Source: Cyclobacteriaceae bacterium
GTDB taxonomy: Bacteria > Bacteroidota > Bacteroidia > Cytophagales > Cyclobacteriaceae
Direction of reading: 5' to 3'
NCBI GenBank assembly: GCA_028285445.1
Contig: JANQPQ010000047.1
Location: forward strand, 1 to 56,164
DNA length: 56,164 nucleotides
Position numbers and translations under genes: made by a program. Below, one piece after another: positions 25,690-35,426 of this stretch; position 1 is the first letter of the stretch, and each line of letters begins with the position of its first letter. The notes under the pieces are model-generated. The model saw nothing but the letters and a program-made list of their open reading frames with translations. It was not told the DNA's origin and did no database searches.

Positions 25690-28600
25690 ATGAAGACTAT
25701 AAGATACTACTTCCCCTCTGCCCTGCTTTTAGCACTTGTGATGGTATTCACAGGATGCGAGAGGGACGAATTTGATCTGGAACCGGCAAAGTTCTCCACT
25801 AATGGAGAGGTATTCATAGACGGTTTTAGTGGCGGCCTTGAATATTCAGCCTTTGGCAATTCAAAACTAACTGCCTTTACTGTTGATGAAGAAGTGAGCT
25901 TTGAAGGTACGGCCGGATCATCATCAATAAGATATGACATTCCCAATGCGGGTGATCCTGAAGGAGCCTTCGCCGGCGGTGTTTTTACCGACCTCGGCGG
26001 TAGAGATCTAACAGGATTTGATGCCCTGACCTTTTATGCCAGGGCCTCAAAATCGGCAACTATCGATGTAATTGGTTTCGGTAACGACTTCATAGAGGAC
26101 AAATTTTCCTCTACTGCTAGCCTGCGAGTTGATACGAAATGGACCAAGTACATTATTCCTATTCCAGACCCTTCAGTTCTTACTGAGGAAAAAGGTCTAT
26201 TGGTATTTTCGGAAGGTCCTGAAAACGGTGAAGGCTATACGGTTTGGATTGATGTGGTAAAATTCGAGAGTCTCGGCACCATTGCACAGCCAAGGCCTTC
26301 AATTCTTAACGGTGAAACTGTAACTCAAAAAACCTTTATCGGAGTAACCACGCAGCTATCAGGTTTAGCGCAAACTTTTAACCTACCATCTGGTGGAGAT
26401 ATTACCGTTAATACCACTGGAGCCTTCTTTACTTTTGATTCTTCAGATGAGAATGTTGCCACTGTAAACGATGAAGGGCTAGTTACGGTAGTAGGACAAG
26501 GAACGGCAACCATAACAGCCAAGTTGGGTGAAGAGGACGCTTCCGGTTCGTTAATCATTGAATCATCTGGTGAGTTCGTATCCGCACCTACTCCTACTGA
26601 AGATGCTGCTAACGTTATCTCAGTCTTTAGTGATGCTTACGACAACATCCCCGTTGATTTCTACAATGGCTTCTTTGCTCCTTTCCAAACCACTTTAGGT
26701 GGAGCCGATCTCAATATCAATGGAGATAACATCATAAAGTACACGGAACTGAATTTTGTAGCTACGGAATTCAAAAATCCTACCCTGGACGCAACGGCAA
26801 TGACCCACTTCCATGTGGACATTCAAGTGGAAGATGCAATAGAAGCCGGAGATTTCATTAGAGTTGAGTTAGGAGATTTTGGTGCTGATGCAGCCTTCGG
26901 TGGCGGTGATGACAGTAGTGGCTCGGTTACAATCTCTGATTCACAGCTTGAAACTGGCACTTGGTTGAGCTTCGACTTTCCGTTAGCCGACTTTGCCGAT
27001 TTGGGCAGCAGGGCGAACCTGGCTCAGATATTCTTCATTTCTGATGCTACTATTTCTAGCATTCTGGTTGATAACATGTACTTCTACACAGAAACTGTAG
27101 TGCCTGGCCCAACAGAACCAACTGTAGCGGCACCAACCCCAACTGAAGACGCTGCAGCAGTAATCTCGCTTTTCAGCGATGCTTATACCGATGTACCTGT
27201 TGATACCTGGAGAACGGATTGGTCTTCTGCAACATTTGAGGATGTGATGATTGCCGGTAATGCTACCAAGAAGTATTCTGCACTTGATTTTGTTGGAATC
27301 GAGACTGTGTCCAACCAGGTGGATGCCTCAGCAATGACCCACTTCCGCATGGATGTTTGGTCTGGTAATTTTACCCAGTTCAGCATAAAAATAGTTGACT
27401 TTGGACCAGATGGTGCCTTTGATGGCGGTGATGACACAGAGCAGCAACTGGATTTCGCCATGCCTGCTCAAGGAGAATGGGTAAGCTACGATATACCACT
27501 TACTGACTTCACTAACCTTACAACTACAGCAAATATTGCTCAGTTCATTCTCGTAGGACAACCTACCGGCACTACAACAGTCTTCGTCGACAATATGTAT
27601 TTCTACGACAGCAATAGCACCGGCGGAGGCGGTGGTGCCACCGAGCCAACAGTGGCCGCGCCTACCCCAACACAAAATGCTTTTGATGTCATCTCACTTT
27701 TTAGTGACGCCTATACTGATGTTACGGTTGACACCTGGAGAACCGACTGGTCTTCAGCCACTTTTGAAGATGTGATGATTGCCGGTAACGCAACGAAGAA
27801 GTACTCAGCACTAGACTTTGTTGGAATTGAAACTATTGCGAATCAAGTTGATGCCACAGCGATGACTCACTTCCACATTGATGTGTGGTCTGGTGATTTT
27901 ACCCAGTTCAGCATAAAATTAGTTGACATTGGGCCTGATGGCACATTTGGTGGTGGTGACGATACTGAGCAACAGTTGGATTTTCCAATGCCAACTCAAG
28001 GAGTGTGGGTGAGCTATGACATACCACTTTCTGATTTTACCAACCTTACTACAACTGCAAATATTGCACAGTACATACTGGTTGGTCAGCCTACTGGCAC
28101 CACCACAATTTTTGTAGACAACATGTTCTTCTACGATGAAAATGGTACCGGACCTCCATCTGAACCAACAGTTGCTGCTCCAACCCCTACGGAAGATCCC
28201 GCAGATGTTATCTCACTGTTCAGCGACGCCTATACGGACGTAACTGTTGATACATGGAGAACGGATTGGTCTTCAGCAACATTCGAAGATGTGATGATTG
28301 CTGGTAATGCAACCAAGAAGTATTCGGCACTTGATTTTGTTGGAATTGAAACTGTAGCAAATCAGGTTGATGCTTCAGCAATGACACATTTCCACATTGA
28401 TGTTTGGTCATCAGATTTCACGCAATTTGGAATTAAGCTTGTTGATTTTGGAGGAGATGGTGCCGGCGGCGGAGGTGATGATACTGAACACCAAATAAAT
28501 TATCCTTCACCAATGCAGGGCACATGGGTGAGCTACGACATCCCACTTAGTGATTTCACCGGTGTCATGAACTACATGAATATCGCGCAATACATTCTGG

Positions 28601-29682
28601 TTGGGCAGCCTACTGGCACCAATACCATTTTTGTTGACAATATGTACTTCTACGACGACGGTAGTGGAAGCGCCACTGAACCAACTGTTGCCGCTCCTAC
28701 GCCAACGGAGGATCCTGCTGACGTTATCTCTCTCTTTAGTGATGCCTATACTGATGTGACTGTTGATACATGGCTTGAAGGTGCATCTTCAGCGACTTTC
28801 GCAGATGTGATGATCGCTGGTAATGCCACCAAAAAGTACTCTGATCTTGACTTCGCGATAATTGAAACTGTTGCCAATCAAGTAGATGCTTCGTCAATGA
28901 CGCATTTCCACATGGATGTGTGGTCTCCGGACTTCACCCAGTTCAGTATCAAGCTTGTTGATTTTGGTGGTGATGGCACTGCCGGAGGCGGTGACGACAC
29001 AGAGCAACAACTAGACTATGCTTCACCTATGCAGGGTAGCTGGGTCAGCTACGATATACCCCTCAGCGATTTCACGAATCTTACTAATGTGATGAACATC
29101 GCGCAATATATTCTGGTTGGTCAGCCAACGGGTACCACGACTGTGTTTGTTGATAACATGTACTTCTATGATGACGGAAGCTCAGCGGCAACCACCATCA
29201 TTGACTTGACTTTCGACGATGCAGCTTCCATCAACGATTGGATGAAAGTAGCAGATGCGACAGGTGCGGAAGCCACAATTACCTGGGCCGATGGAGAAGG
29301 TGTTACTGGTGGTGCCATGCAAGTTGCGGCATCAAACCCAACTACAGATGGTAAAGCTTACATCTTCCAGCTTGATGCGACTGGCTTGAATTACAATAGC
29401 GCCACTGATGTTCGTCTAACATTCGACTTGAAATTAGGCGCTCCATTAGTTGCAGCTGCCGTGCATTTGCAAACTAACATTCCCGGAACCGGTGTGGTCA
29501 ATAATTTCGATCTACAGGCGCAAGGTTTGAACGAGAGCACCTATACCAGCTTCTCATTCGACTTCTCGTCAGTGGATATGGCCGCCACTACTTTCACAAT
29601 CCACTTCAACTTTGCCAGTGGAGCCGTGATGGGTTCAGGTGGAACCTTGCTGGTGGATAATGTTAAGCTGGTGACAAACTAG
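25690..29682 (+). CDS. Multi-domain surface glycan-binding lipoprotein with five tandem CBM-like repeats
   Basis: This 1330-residue lipoprotein (lipobox VMVFTGC) has an N-terminal carbohydrate-binding-like beta-sandwich (about 30-205) and a Big_2 immunoglobulin-like domain (about 215-295, ATVNDEGLVTVVGQGTATIT). Five repeats of about 172-178 residues follow (from about 298, 476, 652, 825 and 997), then a C-terminal CBM4-like domain (about 1168-1330). Each repeat starts APTPTED, and repeats 2-5 carry GNATKKYS, an Asp-rich loop GGGDDTEQ and FVDNMYFYD. No catalytic motif is visible. It probably captures laminarin at the surface, taking the place of SusD-like and SusE-like proteins. The frame is open upstream into the previous gene, and ATG 25690 is chosen because it precedes the signal peptide. 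Confidence 0.85.
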   Translation: MKTIRYYFPSALLLALVMVFTGCERDEFDLEPAKFSTNGEVFIDGFSGGLEYSAFGNSKLTAFTVDEEVSFEGTAGSSSIRYDIPNAGDPEGAFAGGVFTDLGGRDLTGFDALTFYARASKSATIDVIGFGNDFIEDKFSSTASLRVDTKWTKYIIPIPDPSVLTEEKGLLVFSEGPENGEGYTVWIDVVKFESLGTIAQPRPSILNGETVTQKTFIGVTTQLSGLAQTFNLPSGGDITVNTTGAFFTFDSSDENVATVNDEGLVTVVGQGTATITAKLGEEDASGSLIIESSGEFVSAPTPTEDAANVISVFSDAYDNIPVDFYNGFFAPFQTTLGGADLNINGDNIIKYTELNFVATEFKNPTLDATAMTHFHVDIQVEDAIEAGDFIRVELGDFGADAAFGGGDDSSGSVTISDSQLETGTWLSFDFPLADFADLGSRANLAQIFFISDATISSILVDNMYFYTETVVPGPTEPTVAAPTPTEDAAAVISLFSDAYTDVPVDTWRTDWSSATFEDVMIAGNATKKYSALDFVGIETVSNQVDASAMTHFRMDVWSGNFTQFSIKIVDFGPDGAFDGGDDTEQQLDFAMPAQGEWVSYDIPLTDFTNLTTTANIAQFILVGQPTGTTTVFVDNMYFYDSNSTGGGGGATEPTVAAPTPTQNAFDVISLFSDAYTDVTVDTWRTDWSSATFEDVMIAGNATKKYSALDFVGIETIANQVDATAMTHFHIDVWSGDFTQFSIKLVDIGPDGTFGGGDDTEQQLDFPMPTQGVWVSYDIPLSDFTNLTTTANIAQYILVGQPTGTTTIFVDNMFFYDENGTGPPSEPTVAAPTPTEDPADVISLFSDAYTDVTVDTWRTDWSSATFEDVMIAGNATKKYSALDFVGIETVANQVDASAMTHFHIDVWSSDFTQFGIKLVDFGGDGAGGGGDDTEHQINYPSPMQGTWVSYDIPLSDFTGVMNYMNIAQYILVGQPTGTNTIFVDNMYFYDDGSGSATEPTVAAPTPTEDPADVISLFSDAYTDVTVDTWLEGASSATFADVMIAGNATKKYSDLDFAIIETVANQVDASSMTHFHMDVWSPDFTQFSIKLVDFGGDGTAGGGDDTEQQLDYASPMQGSWVSYDIPLSDFTNLTNVMNIAQYILVGQPTGTTTVFVDNMYFYDDGSSAATTIIDLTFDDAASINDWMKVADATGAEATITWADGEGVTGGAMQVAASNPTTDGKAYIFQLDATGLNYNSATDVRLTFDLKLGAPLVAAAVHLQTNIPGTGVVNNFDLQAQGLNESTYTSFSFDFSSVDMAATTFTIHFNFASGAVMGSGGTLLVDNVKLVTN
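26584..29190 (+). repeat. Five tandem domain repeats within the glycan-binding lipoprotein gene
   Basis: Repeat units begin near 26584, 27118, 27646, 28165 and 28681. The first is clearly diverged. The other four encode nearly the same protein sequence but differ at many third codon positions. Confidence 0.88.
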
Positions 29683-29718
29683 CTATCTGACAAATTATTA
29701 AGCTAAAATGAGACAAAG

Positions 29719-30528
29719 ATGAAGCGCATTGCAAATACTAAACAATTACTAATAGTTATTCTAATAGCCATTTGGGGCTGTACCGATGAGGTGCAAACTG
29801 TAACCACCTTTAATAGTCAGGTTGTATCAGATGAGTTCGAAACTGACGGGTTTATCAACCCATTGCTATGGACCTTCGATACCGGCACTGGAGAAAACGG
29901 GTGGGGCAATAATGAATTACAGTACTACACCGATCGCCCTGAGAACGTGACTGTGGAAGGCGGCGTATTGAAAATCACAGCCAGAAGAGAAGATTTCGAA
30001 GGCTCGGGCTATACTTCTGCCCGAATAATAACCAGAGGCCTATGGGAGCAGACTTACGGTCGCTTCGAAGCACGCATGAAGTTACCCTGGGGTCAAGGCA
30101 TATGGCCTGCCTTTTGGTTATTGGGTGACAACTGTGAACAAGTAATCTGGCCACAATGTGGCGAGATAGACATAATGGAAAATCGAGGCCAGGAACCTAC
30201 CGTCATTGCCGGTAGTGTTCATGGTCCGGGATACTCTGCCGGTGAAGCAGTAACCAAGGACTACGAGTTAGAAGGTGATCGGTTTGATACTGGATTTCAC
30301 ATCTTCGGAATTGAGTGGGCACCGAACTACATTAACTTCTATGTAGATGATGTCCTCTACAACCAGATTACTCCTGCCGATGTACCAGGAGAGTGGGTTT
30401 ATGATCACCCATTTTACATAATCATCAACGTGGCTGTTGGTGGCTCATTTGTTGGTCCGCCCAGCAATGAAACGGTATTTCCACAAACACTGGAAGTCGA
30501 TTATGTAAGAGTGTATCAATTCGAATAG
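29719..30528 (+). CDS. GH16 endo-beta-1,3-glucanase (laminarinase) lipoprotein
   Basis: This 269-residue protein has a lipoprotein signal ending in IAIWGC (Cys21), then a single GH16 beta-jelly-roll domain. The catalytic motif is GEIDIMENRG: Glu149 is the nucleophile, Asp151 the assisting residue and Glu154 the acid/base. The beta-bulge form ExDxxE is that of laminarinases and lichenases. Further family marks are WPAFWLLG and HIFGIEWAPNYINFYVD. It has no extra binding module, and binding is probably left to the repeat lipoprotein encoded just upstream. It should cut internal beta-1,3 bonds of laminarin at the cell surface or in the periplasm. Confidence 0.95.
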   Translation: MKRIANTKQLLIVILIAIWGCTDEVQTVTTFNSQVVSDEFETDGFINPLLWTFDTGTGENGWGNNELQYYTDRPENVTVEGGVLKITARREDFEGSGYTSARIITRGLWEQTYGRFEARMKLPWGQGIWPAFWLLGDNCEQVIWPQCGEIDIMENRGQEPTVIAGSVHGPGYSAGEAVTKDYELEGDRFDTGFHIFGIEWAPNYINFYVDDVLYNQITPADVPGEWVYDHPFYIIINVAVGGSFVGPPSNETVFPQTLEVDYVRVYQFE

Positions 30529-30593
30529 CAAAACTCATTACGTACAAATTCTTTCACCTACATCAATTCTCAAATAGAGTATTCACTGGAAAT

Positions 30594-33500
30594 ATGGAAG
30601 CATTGGAGCTTAAACAGCAAATGGATCACGATACGTCTGGAAAAATAACGCTACAGCAAGTTCAGATTGACTATGAAAGCTATTACCGCATTTCGAATGC
30701 AGATCAAATGCGCACGTTCTTCATGAGCATTGTTAGTGACTCTAATCACTGGATGTTTATAGGAAGTAATGGTGGACTAAGTGCAGGCAGAAAAGATGCG
30801 GAAAACACTCTTTTCCCATATAGCACCGACGATAAAATCATCGAGTCGGTTGAGACTACTGGTAGCAAATCCATTTTCCAGGTTAGTGTTGGCGATGAAA
30901 CCAAAATTTGGGAGCCTTTCTCAATTAGAGGTGCAAATCAGTACAACACCACAGTTAACCTTTACAAGAATGTCTATGGTAACAAGATAATTTTTGAAGA
31001 GGTAAATCATGATCTGGATCTGACCTTTCAATACCAATGGGCTTCCTCAAATGTGTATGGCTTTGTGAAGAAGAGTAAACTCACAAATACCGGAACAGGT
31101 GAAGTGAGGTTGCGACTGTTGGATGGCTTACAAAATATAATGCCCTACGGAGTAGGTAATGATTTGCAAAGTCAGCGCAGTAACCTGGTTAATGCTTACA
31201 AGCGAAACGAGATAATCGAAGAAAGTGGCTTGGGTATTTTTGCCCTGAGTGCCATTATTACTGACCGGGCAGAGCCGAGTGAAGCACTTAAGGCCAACAT
31301 CGCGTGGTCTACAGGTCTGGATAATCCCACGCACCTTCTTTCCGACTTACAGCTAGATACTTTTCGCAAGGGTGATCCTGTGACAAAAGAAACAGATGTA
31401 AAGGCCGAGAAGGGAGCATATTTCGTTTCACAGGAAATGTCTATTCCCTCAGAAGAGTCAAGGGAATGGATGATTGTGGCGAATGTTAACCAGAATGTCT
31501 CTTCAATAATAGACCTATCTAATCAAGTTGCAGCTGACACTGAAATTGGCTTAAAGGTAAAAGAGGATGTTGAAAATGGCACACAGAACCTGATTAGGCT
31601 AAATGCCGCTGCGGACTCCATTCAGCTAACAAGAGATGGGCTCAAGGATAGCAGGCATTTTTCCAATACCCTTTTCAATATTTCACGAGGGGGTGTATTC
31701 GATAACAATTACCAAATAGAAAAAGAACACCTTGTGGGTTATCTGCGCAATGCGAATAAGCAAGTAGTAGAAGCCTGTGAGGAAACGATAAACAAGCTGC
31801 CTGAAAAATTAGCATTGTCTGATCTAAGGAATATCTGCTCAAAAAATGACAATGTTGATTTCAGGCGGCTGTGTTTAGAATATCTGCCATTGAAGTACAG
31901 CCGAAGACATGGAGACCCTACCAGGCCATGGAACCAGTTCACCATCAATACCTATGATGAGAATGACGGTTCTAAAGTGCTATACTTTGAAGGTAATTGG
32001 AGAGATATCTTTCAAAACTGGGAGGCTCTGGTCCACTCCTACCCTGAGTTTATAGAAGGCATTATCTCGAAATTCTTAAATGCTTCGACTTTTGATGGCT
32101 ACAATCCCTACCGAATTACAGCCAAGGGTCTTGATTGGGAAAGAATTGAGCCAGATGATCCCTGGTCTTACATTGGATATTGGGGTGATCATCAACTAAT
32201 CTACCTACTTAAGTTTTTGGAGTTTGCTGAGAACTACAATCCTGGGTTATTGTCAAGCTATTTTCACCAGGCACATTTCGTCTACACAAATGTTCCATAC
32301 AAAATAAAGAGCCACCAGCAGATTCTGGAAGATCCCAAAGACACCATTGAGTTCGATCAAGATCTCGATTTCGCAATTACCAGAGCCTCTGAAGAACTTG
32401 GTGCAGACGGGGCTGTATTGAGAGATCAATCTGGCCAAATAGTTCGCGCGAATTTTGTGGAGAAAATTCTGGCTACAGTACTTGCCAAGGTTGGCAACCT
32501 AATCCCAGAAGCCGGGATTTGGATGAATACACAACGGCCGGAATGGAATGACGCCAACAATGCTTTAGTGGGGAATGGGGTTTCAGTGGTGACGCTTTGC
32601 CAATTGCTGCGCTTCGTAAAATTCCTTAACGGATTATTTAAAGACACCGATAACAAGTCCATTAGCATCTCCAAAGAAGTAAAAACCCTTTTCGATGGCA
32701 TACTAGGAGTTCTCGAAGAGCACAAGGAAAAGGTAAATGAAAAAATTGGTGATGAGTCTCGCAGAACTATCGTTGACCAATTGGGACAGGCAACCAGTGA
32801 TTTCCGACTAAACGTTTATGACAATGCCTTTAGCGGAGATAAGGAAGAGCTTACCGTTAAGGACTTACTACAGTTTTCAGAATTATGCCAAATGTACCTG
32901 GAAGGTACCCTTAAATCAAACAAGAGATCTGATAACTTATTTTACTCTTATAACCTCGCCTCTTTTGTTGGTGATGACAAAATCACAATTACTCATCTCA
33001 ATGAAATGTTGGAAGGGCAAGTGGCAGTGCTTGGCACTGGCTTTCTCACATCTCAAGAGGCATTGGATCTTCTTAACGGACTAAGAGAAAGTGCCCTTTT
33101 CAGGAGTGATCAGCATAGCTACATGTTGTATCCGAATGAAGCCCCTGATGGGTTTCTCTCAAAAAATAATGTGCCAGCCAGCCTCATAGAACAATCTACT
33201 TTGCTGCAGGAGATGGTTCGTAACAACGATACACGCATTATCCAAAAAGACCGTCACGGCGACTATCATTTCAATGGCGATTTCAAAAACGCTCGAGATT
33301 TAAGTGACAGAATGACGAAGCTGGAAGACGGGGAGTATGCTCAGCTTGTAAGTTCAGACAAGGCAATTGTTCTGCAGATTTACGAAGAAGTATTCAACCA
33401 TCTGGCATTCACAGGAAGATCGGGAACTTTCTTTGGCTATGAGGGACTGGGTTCCATTTACTGGCATATGGTTTCTAAGCTGCTACTGGCGGTTCAGGCC

Positions 33501-34061
33501 AGTTGCCAAAAAGCAATTCGCGATAAGGAAGACCCTGAACTAATTGAGGGACTACTTAGTCATTATGATGAAATTTATGAGGGGATTGGTGTGCATAAGC
33601 ACCCTGCTCTTTACGGAGCATTTCCAACCGATCCGTATTCTCATACGCCGGCTGGCAAAGGAGCACAGCAGCCAGGTATGACTGGCCAGGTTAAGGAAGA
33701 CATTATTAATCGCTTTGGTGAGCTGGGAATTACAGTACAAGGAGGAAAACTAGGTTTTTACCCTCAGTTATTAAAAAAGGATGAGTTTCTGGCAGAGGCT
33801 GGTGTCTTCAACTATATCGATATTGACTCCGACTGGAAGCAAATTGAGGTAGAAGAAGGTTCACTTTGCTTCACCTACTGTCAGACTCCTATCATTTATC
33901 AGCTTGCGGAAGAAGAAAAGATATGTGTTGTGTTTAAGGATGGAACGAAGCTCGACAGTAATAGCCTAACCCTCGATACCGTCCATAGCAAACAAGTTTT
34001 TACGCGTGCCGGTGAAATTGAAAAGATTGTAGTAAACGTGAAAGATACAGTCTTGTGGTAG
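30594..34061 (+). CDS. GH149-type beta-1,3-oligoglucan phosphorylase
   Basis: This 1155-residue protein lacks a signal peptide and should be cytoplasmic. Its length, the N-terminal beta-sandwich start (FMSIVSDSNHWMFIGSNGG) and the (alpha/alpha)6-barrel motif DPWSYIGYWGDHQLIY fit the GH94-related phosphorylases. Length and context point to GH149, which is about 1,100-1,200 residues long and acts on beta-1,3-oligoglucans. The reaction would be phosphorolysis of oligosaccharides to alpha-glucose-1-phosphate plus a shortened chain, saving ATP. It lies between the GH16 and GH17 genes. The GH149 assignment instead of GH94 or GH161 rests on length, motifs and neighbours and is not certain. Confidence 0.82.
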   Translation: MEALELKQQMDHDTSGKITLQQVQIDYESYYRISNADQMRTFFMSIVSDSNHWMFIGSNGGLSAGRKDAENTLFPYSTDDKIIESVETTGSKSIFQVSVGDETKIWEPFSIRGANQYNTTVNLYKNVYGNKIIFEEVNHDLDLTFQYQWASSNVYGFVKKSKLTNTGTGEVRLRLLDGLQNIMPYGVGNDLQSQRSNLVNAYKRNEIIEESGLGIFALSAIITDRAEPSEALKANIAWSTGLDNPTHLLSDLQLDTFRKGDPVTKETDVKAEKGAYFVSQEMSIPSEESREWMIVANVNQNVSSIIDLSNQVAADTEIGLKVKEDVENGTQNLIRLNAAADSIQLTRDGLKDSRHFSNTLFNISRGGVFDNNYQIEKEHLVGYLRNANKQVVEACEETINKLPEKLALSDLRNICSKNDNVDFRRLCLEYLPLKYSRRHGDPTRPWNQFTINTYDENDGSKVLYFEGNWRDIFQNWEALVHSYPEFIEGIISKFLNASTFDGYNPYRITAKGLDWERIEPDDPWSYIGYWGDHQLIYLLKFLEFAENYNPGLLSSYFHQAHFVYTNVPYKIKSHQQILEDPKDTIEFDQDLDFAITRASEELGADGAVLRDQSGQIVRANFVEKILATVLAKVGNLIPEAGIWMNTQRPEWNDANNALVGNGVSVVTLCQLLRFVKFLNGLFKDTDNKSISISKEVKTLFDGILGVLEEHKEKVNEKIGDESRRTIVDQLGQATSDFRLNVYDNAFSGDKEELTVKDLLQFSELCQMYLEGTLKSNKRSDNLFYSYNLASFVGDDKITITHLNEMLEGQVAVLGTGFLTSQEALDLLNGLRESALFRSDQHSYMLYPNEAPDGFLSKNNVPASLIEQSTLLQEMVRNNDTRIIQKDRHGDYHFNGDFKNARDLSDRMTKLEDGEYAQLVSSDKAIVLQIYEEVFNHLAFTGRSGTFFGYEGLGSIYWHMVSKLLLAVQASCQKAIRDKEDPELIEGLLSHYDEIYEGIGVHKHPALYGAFPTDPYSHTPAGKGAQQPGMTGQVKEDIINRFGELGITVQGGKLGFYPQLLKKDEFLAEAGVFNYIDIDSDWKQIEVEEGSLCFTYCQTPIIYQLAEEEKICVVFKDGTKLDSNSLTLDTVHSKQVFTRAGEIEKIVVNVKDTVLW

Positions 34062-34124
34062 GCACCATCAACTTATATAAATGATATCCTTTTCCAACAT
34101 AGCAAATTTTCAAACGAAACAACC

Positions 34125-35420
34125 ATGATAAAATCAGGGCTTAAGATACTTTCGTTTTTAATCTTCCTGGGATTGGTGCAATCCTGTCAGGAGGCGTCAA
34201 AAGAAACAAACAATACTCAAGGAACTAACGCAAAATCAGTGACAGCAAAGGACATTTTAGGCAACCCTGACTACGTTGCCATTTCGTATGGTGGTTATAG
34301 AGATTCTACCAGAAATATCCAGCCAACCATGGATCAACTGAAGGAAGATATGAGGCTTCTTCATGCCATGGGAATCAGGATAGTAAGAACCTATAATGTA
34401 AAGCTGCAGCAAGCACCAAACCTGCTTAAGGCAATTACTGAGCTTAAGGCCGAGGACCCGAATTTCGAAATGTATGTAATGCTGGGAGCCTGGATCGATT
34501 GCAAAAACGCCTGGACCGACATGGAGCCTGACCACACGCAGGAAAGTGAAGAAAATGCCGGGGAAATTGCCCGGGCAGCGGCGTTGGCGAATCAGTACCC
34601 GGATATTGTTAAAGTTGTAGCGGTAGGAAACGAAGCCATGGTAAGATGGGCCGAGACCTATTATGTGCAGCCAGAGGTTATTCTCAAGTGGGTAACACAT
34701 TTACAGGATATGAAAAAGGCCGGGGAGCTACCCCAAGATCTTTGGATTACCAGTTCTGACGATTTCTCTTCATGGGGAGGTGGTGATGAGTCATACCATA
34801 CAGAAGATCTTGAAAACCTGATCAAGGCCGTGGACTATATCTCCATGCACACTTACCCTTATCATAATTCACATTACAACCCGCAATTCTGGCTTTTGCC
34901 AAAGGATGAAGAACAACTTTCAGACATAGAAAAAATTGATGCTGCTATGTTGCGGGCCAGGGAATTCGCCCAAAAGCAATACGATGACGTTACGGCCTAC
35001 ATGAAAAGCCTGGGTGTAGACAAACCAGTTCATATTGGTGAAACCGGCTGGGCCACTGTTTCTAATGGCCATTATGGGGCAGAAGGGTCGAGAGCCACTG
35101 ACGAATACAAGCAGGGTTCATACCACAAGCTCATGCGCGAGTGGACCCAGGAAGCAGGTATTTCCTGCTTCTATTTCGAAGCATTCAACGAACCCTGGAA
35201 AGATGCCGGCAATGAGTTGGGATCTGAAAATCACTTTGGCTTATTCACTGTAGACGGCAAGGCTAAGTATCCAATTTGGGACTTGGTTGACCAGGGTGCT
35301 TTTGAAGGATTATCCAGGGCCGGCAATGCTATTACCAAAACTTACGACGGCAATTTAGACTCGCTCAAAAATGAAGCGCTGGTTCCACCCAGTGAATATA
35401 GTACTGCTGTGTCGCAATAA
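34125..35420 (+). CDS. GH17 beta-1,3-glucanase lipoprotein
   Basis: This 431-residue protein has a lipoprotein signal (LGLVQSC, Cys21) and one GH17 TIM barrel. The acid/base is Glu170 in VAVGNEAM and the nucleophile Glu306 in HIGETGWAT. GH17 enzymes of marine Bacteroidota cleave or shorten beta-1,3-glucan chains, often from the end. Residues 25-40 form a short polar linker after the lipid anchor. It is followed by the GH30 gene after 6 bases, so translation may be coupled. Its likely place is the outer surface or the periplasm. Confidence 0.92.
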   Translation: MIKSGLKILSFLIFLGLVQSCQEASKETNNTQGTNAKSVTAKDILGNPDYVAISYGGYRDSTRNIQPTMDQLKEDMRLLHAMGIRIVRTYNVKLQQAPNLLKAITELKAEDPNFEMYVMLGAWIDCKNAWTDMEPDHTQESEENAGEIARAAALANQYPDIVKVVAVGNEAMVRWAETYYVQPEVILKWVTHLQDMKKAGELPQDLWITSSDDFSSWGGGDESYHTEDLENLIKAVDYISMHTYPYHNSHYNPQFWLLPKDEEQLSDIEKIDAAMLRAREFAQKQYDDVTAYMKSLGVDKPVHIGETGWATVSNGHYGAEGSRATDEYKQGSYHKLMREWTQEAGISCFYFEAFNEPWKDAGNELGSENHFGLFTVDGKAKYPIWDLVDQGAFEGLSRAGNAITKTYDGNLDSLKNEALVPPSEYSTAVSQ

Positions 35421-35426
35421 TTCAAT

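Noticed and set aside
27183-28411. Several antisense open frames of 60-115 codons inside the repeat lipoprotein gene
   Set aside because: They recur because the sense repeats recur, and they have biased composition without any start context or family signature.
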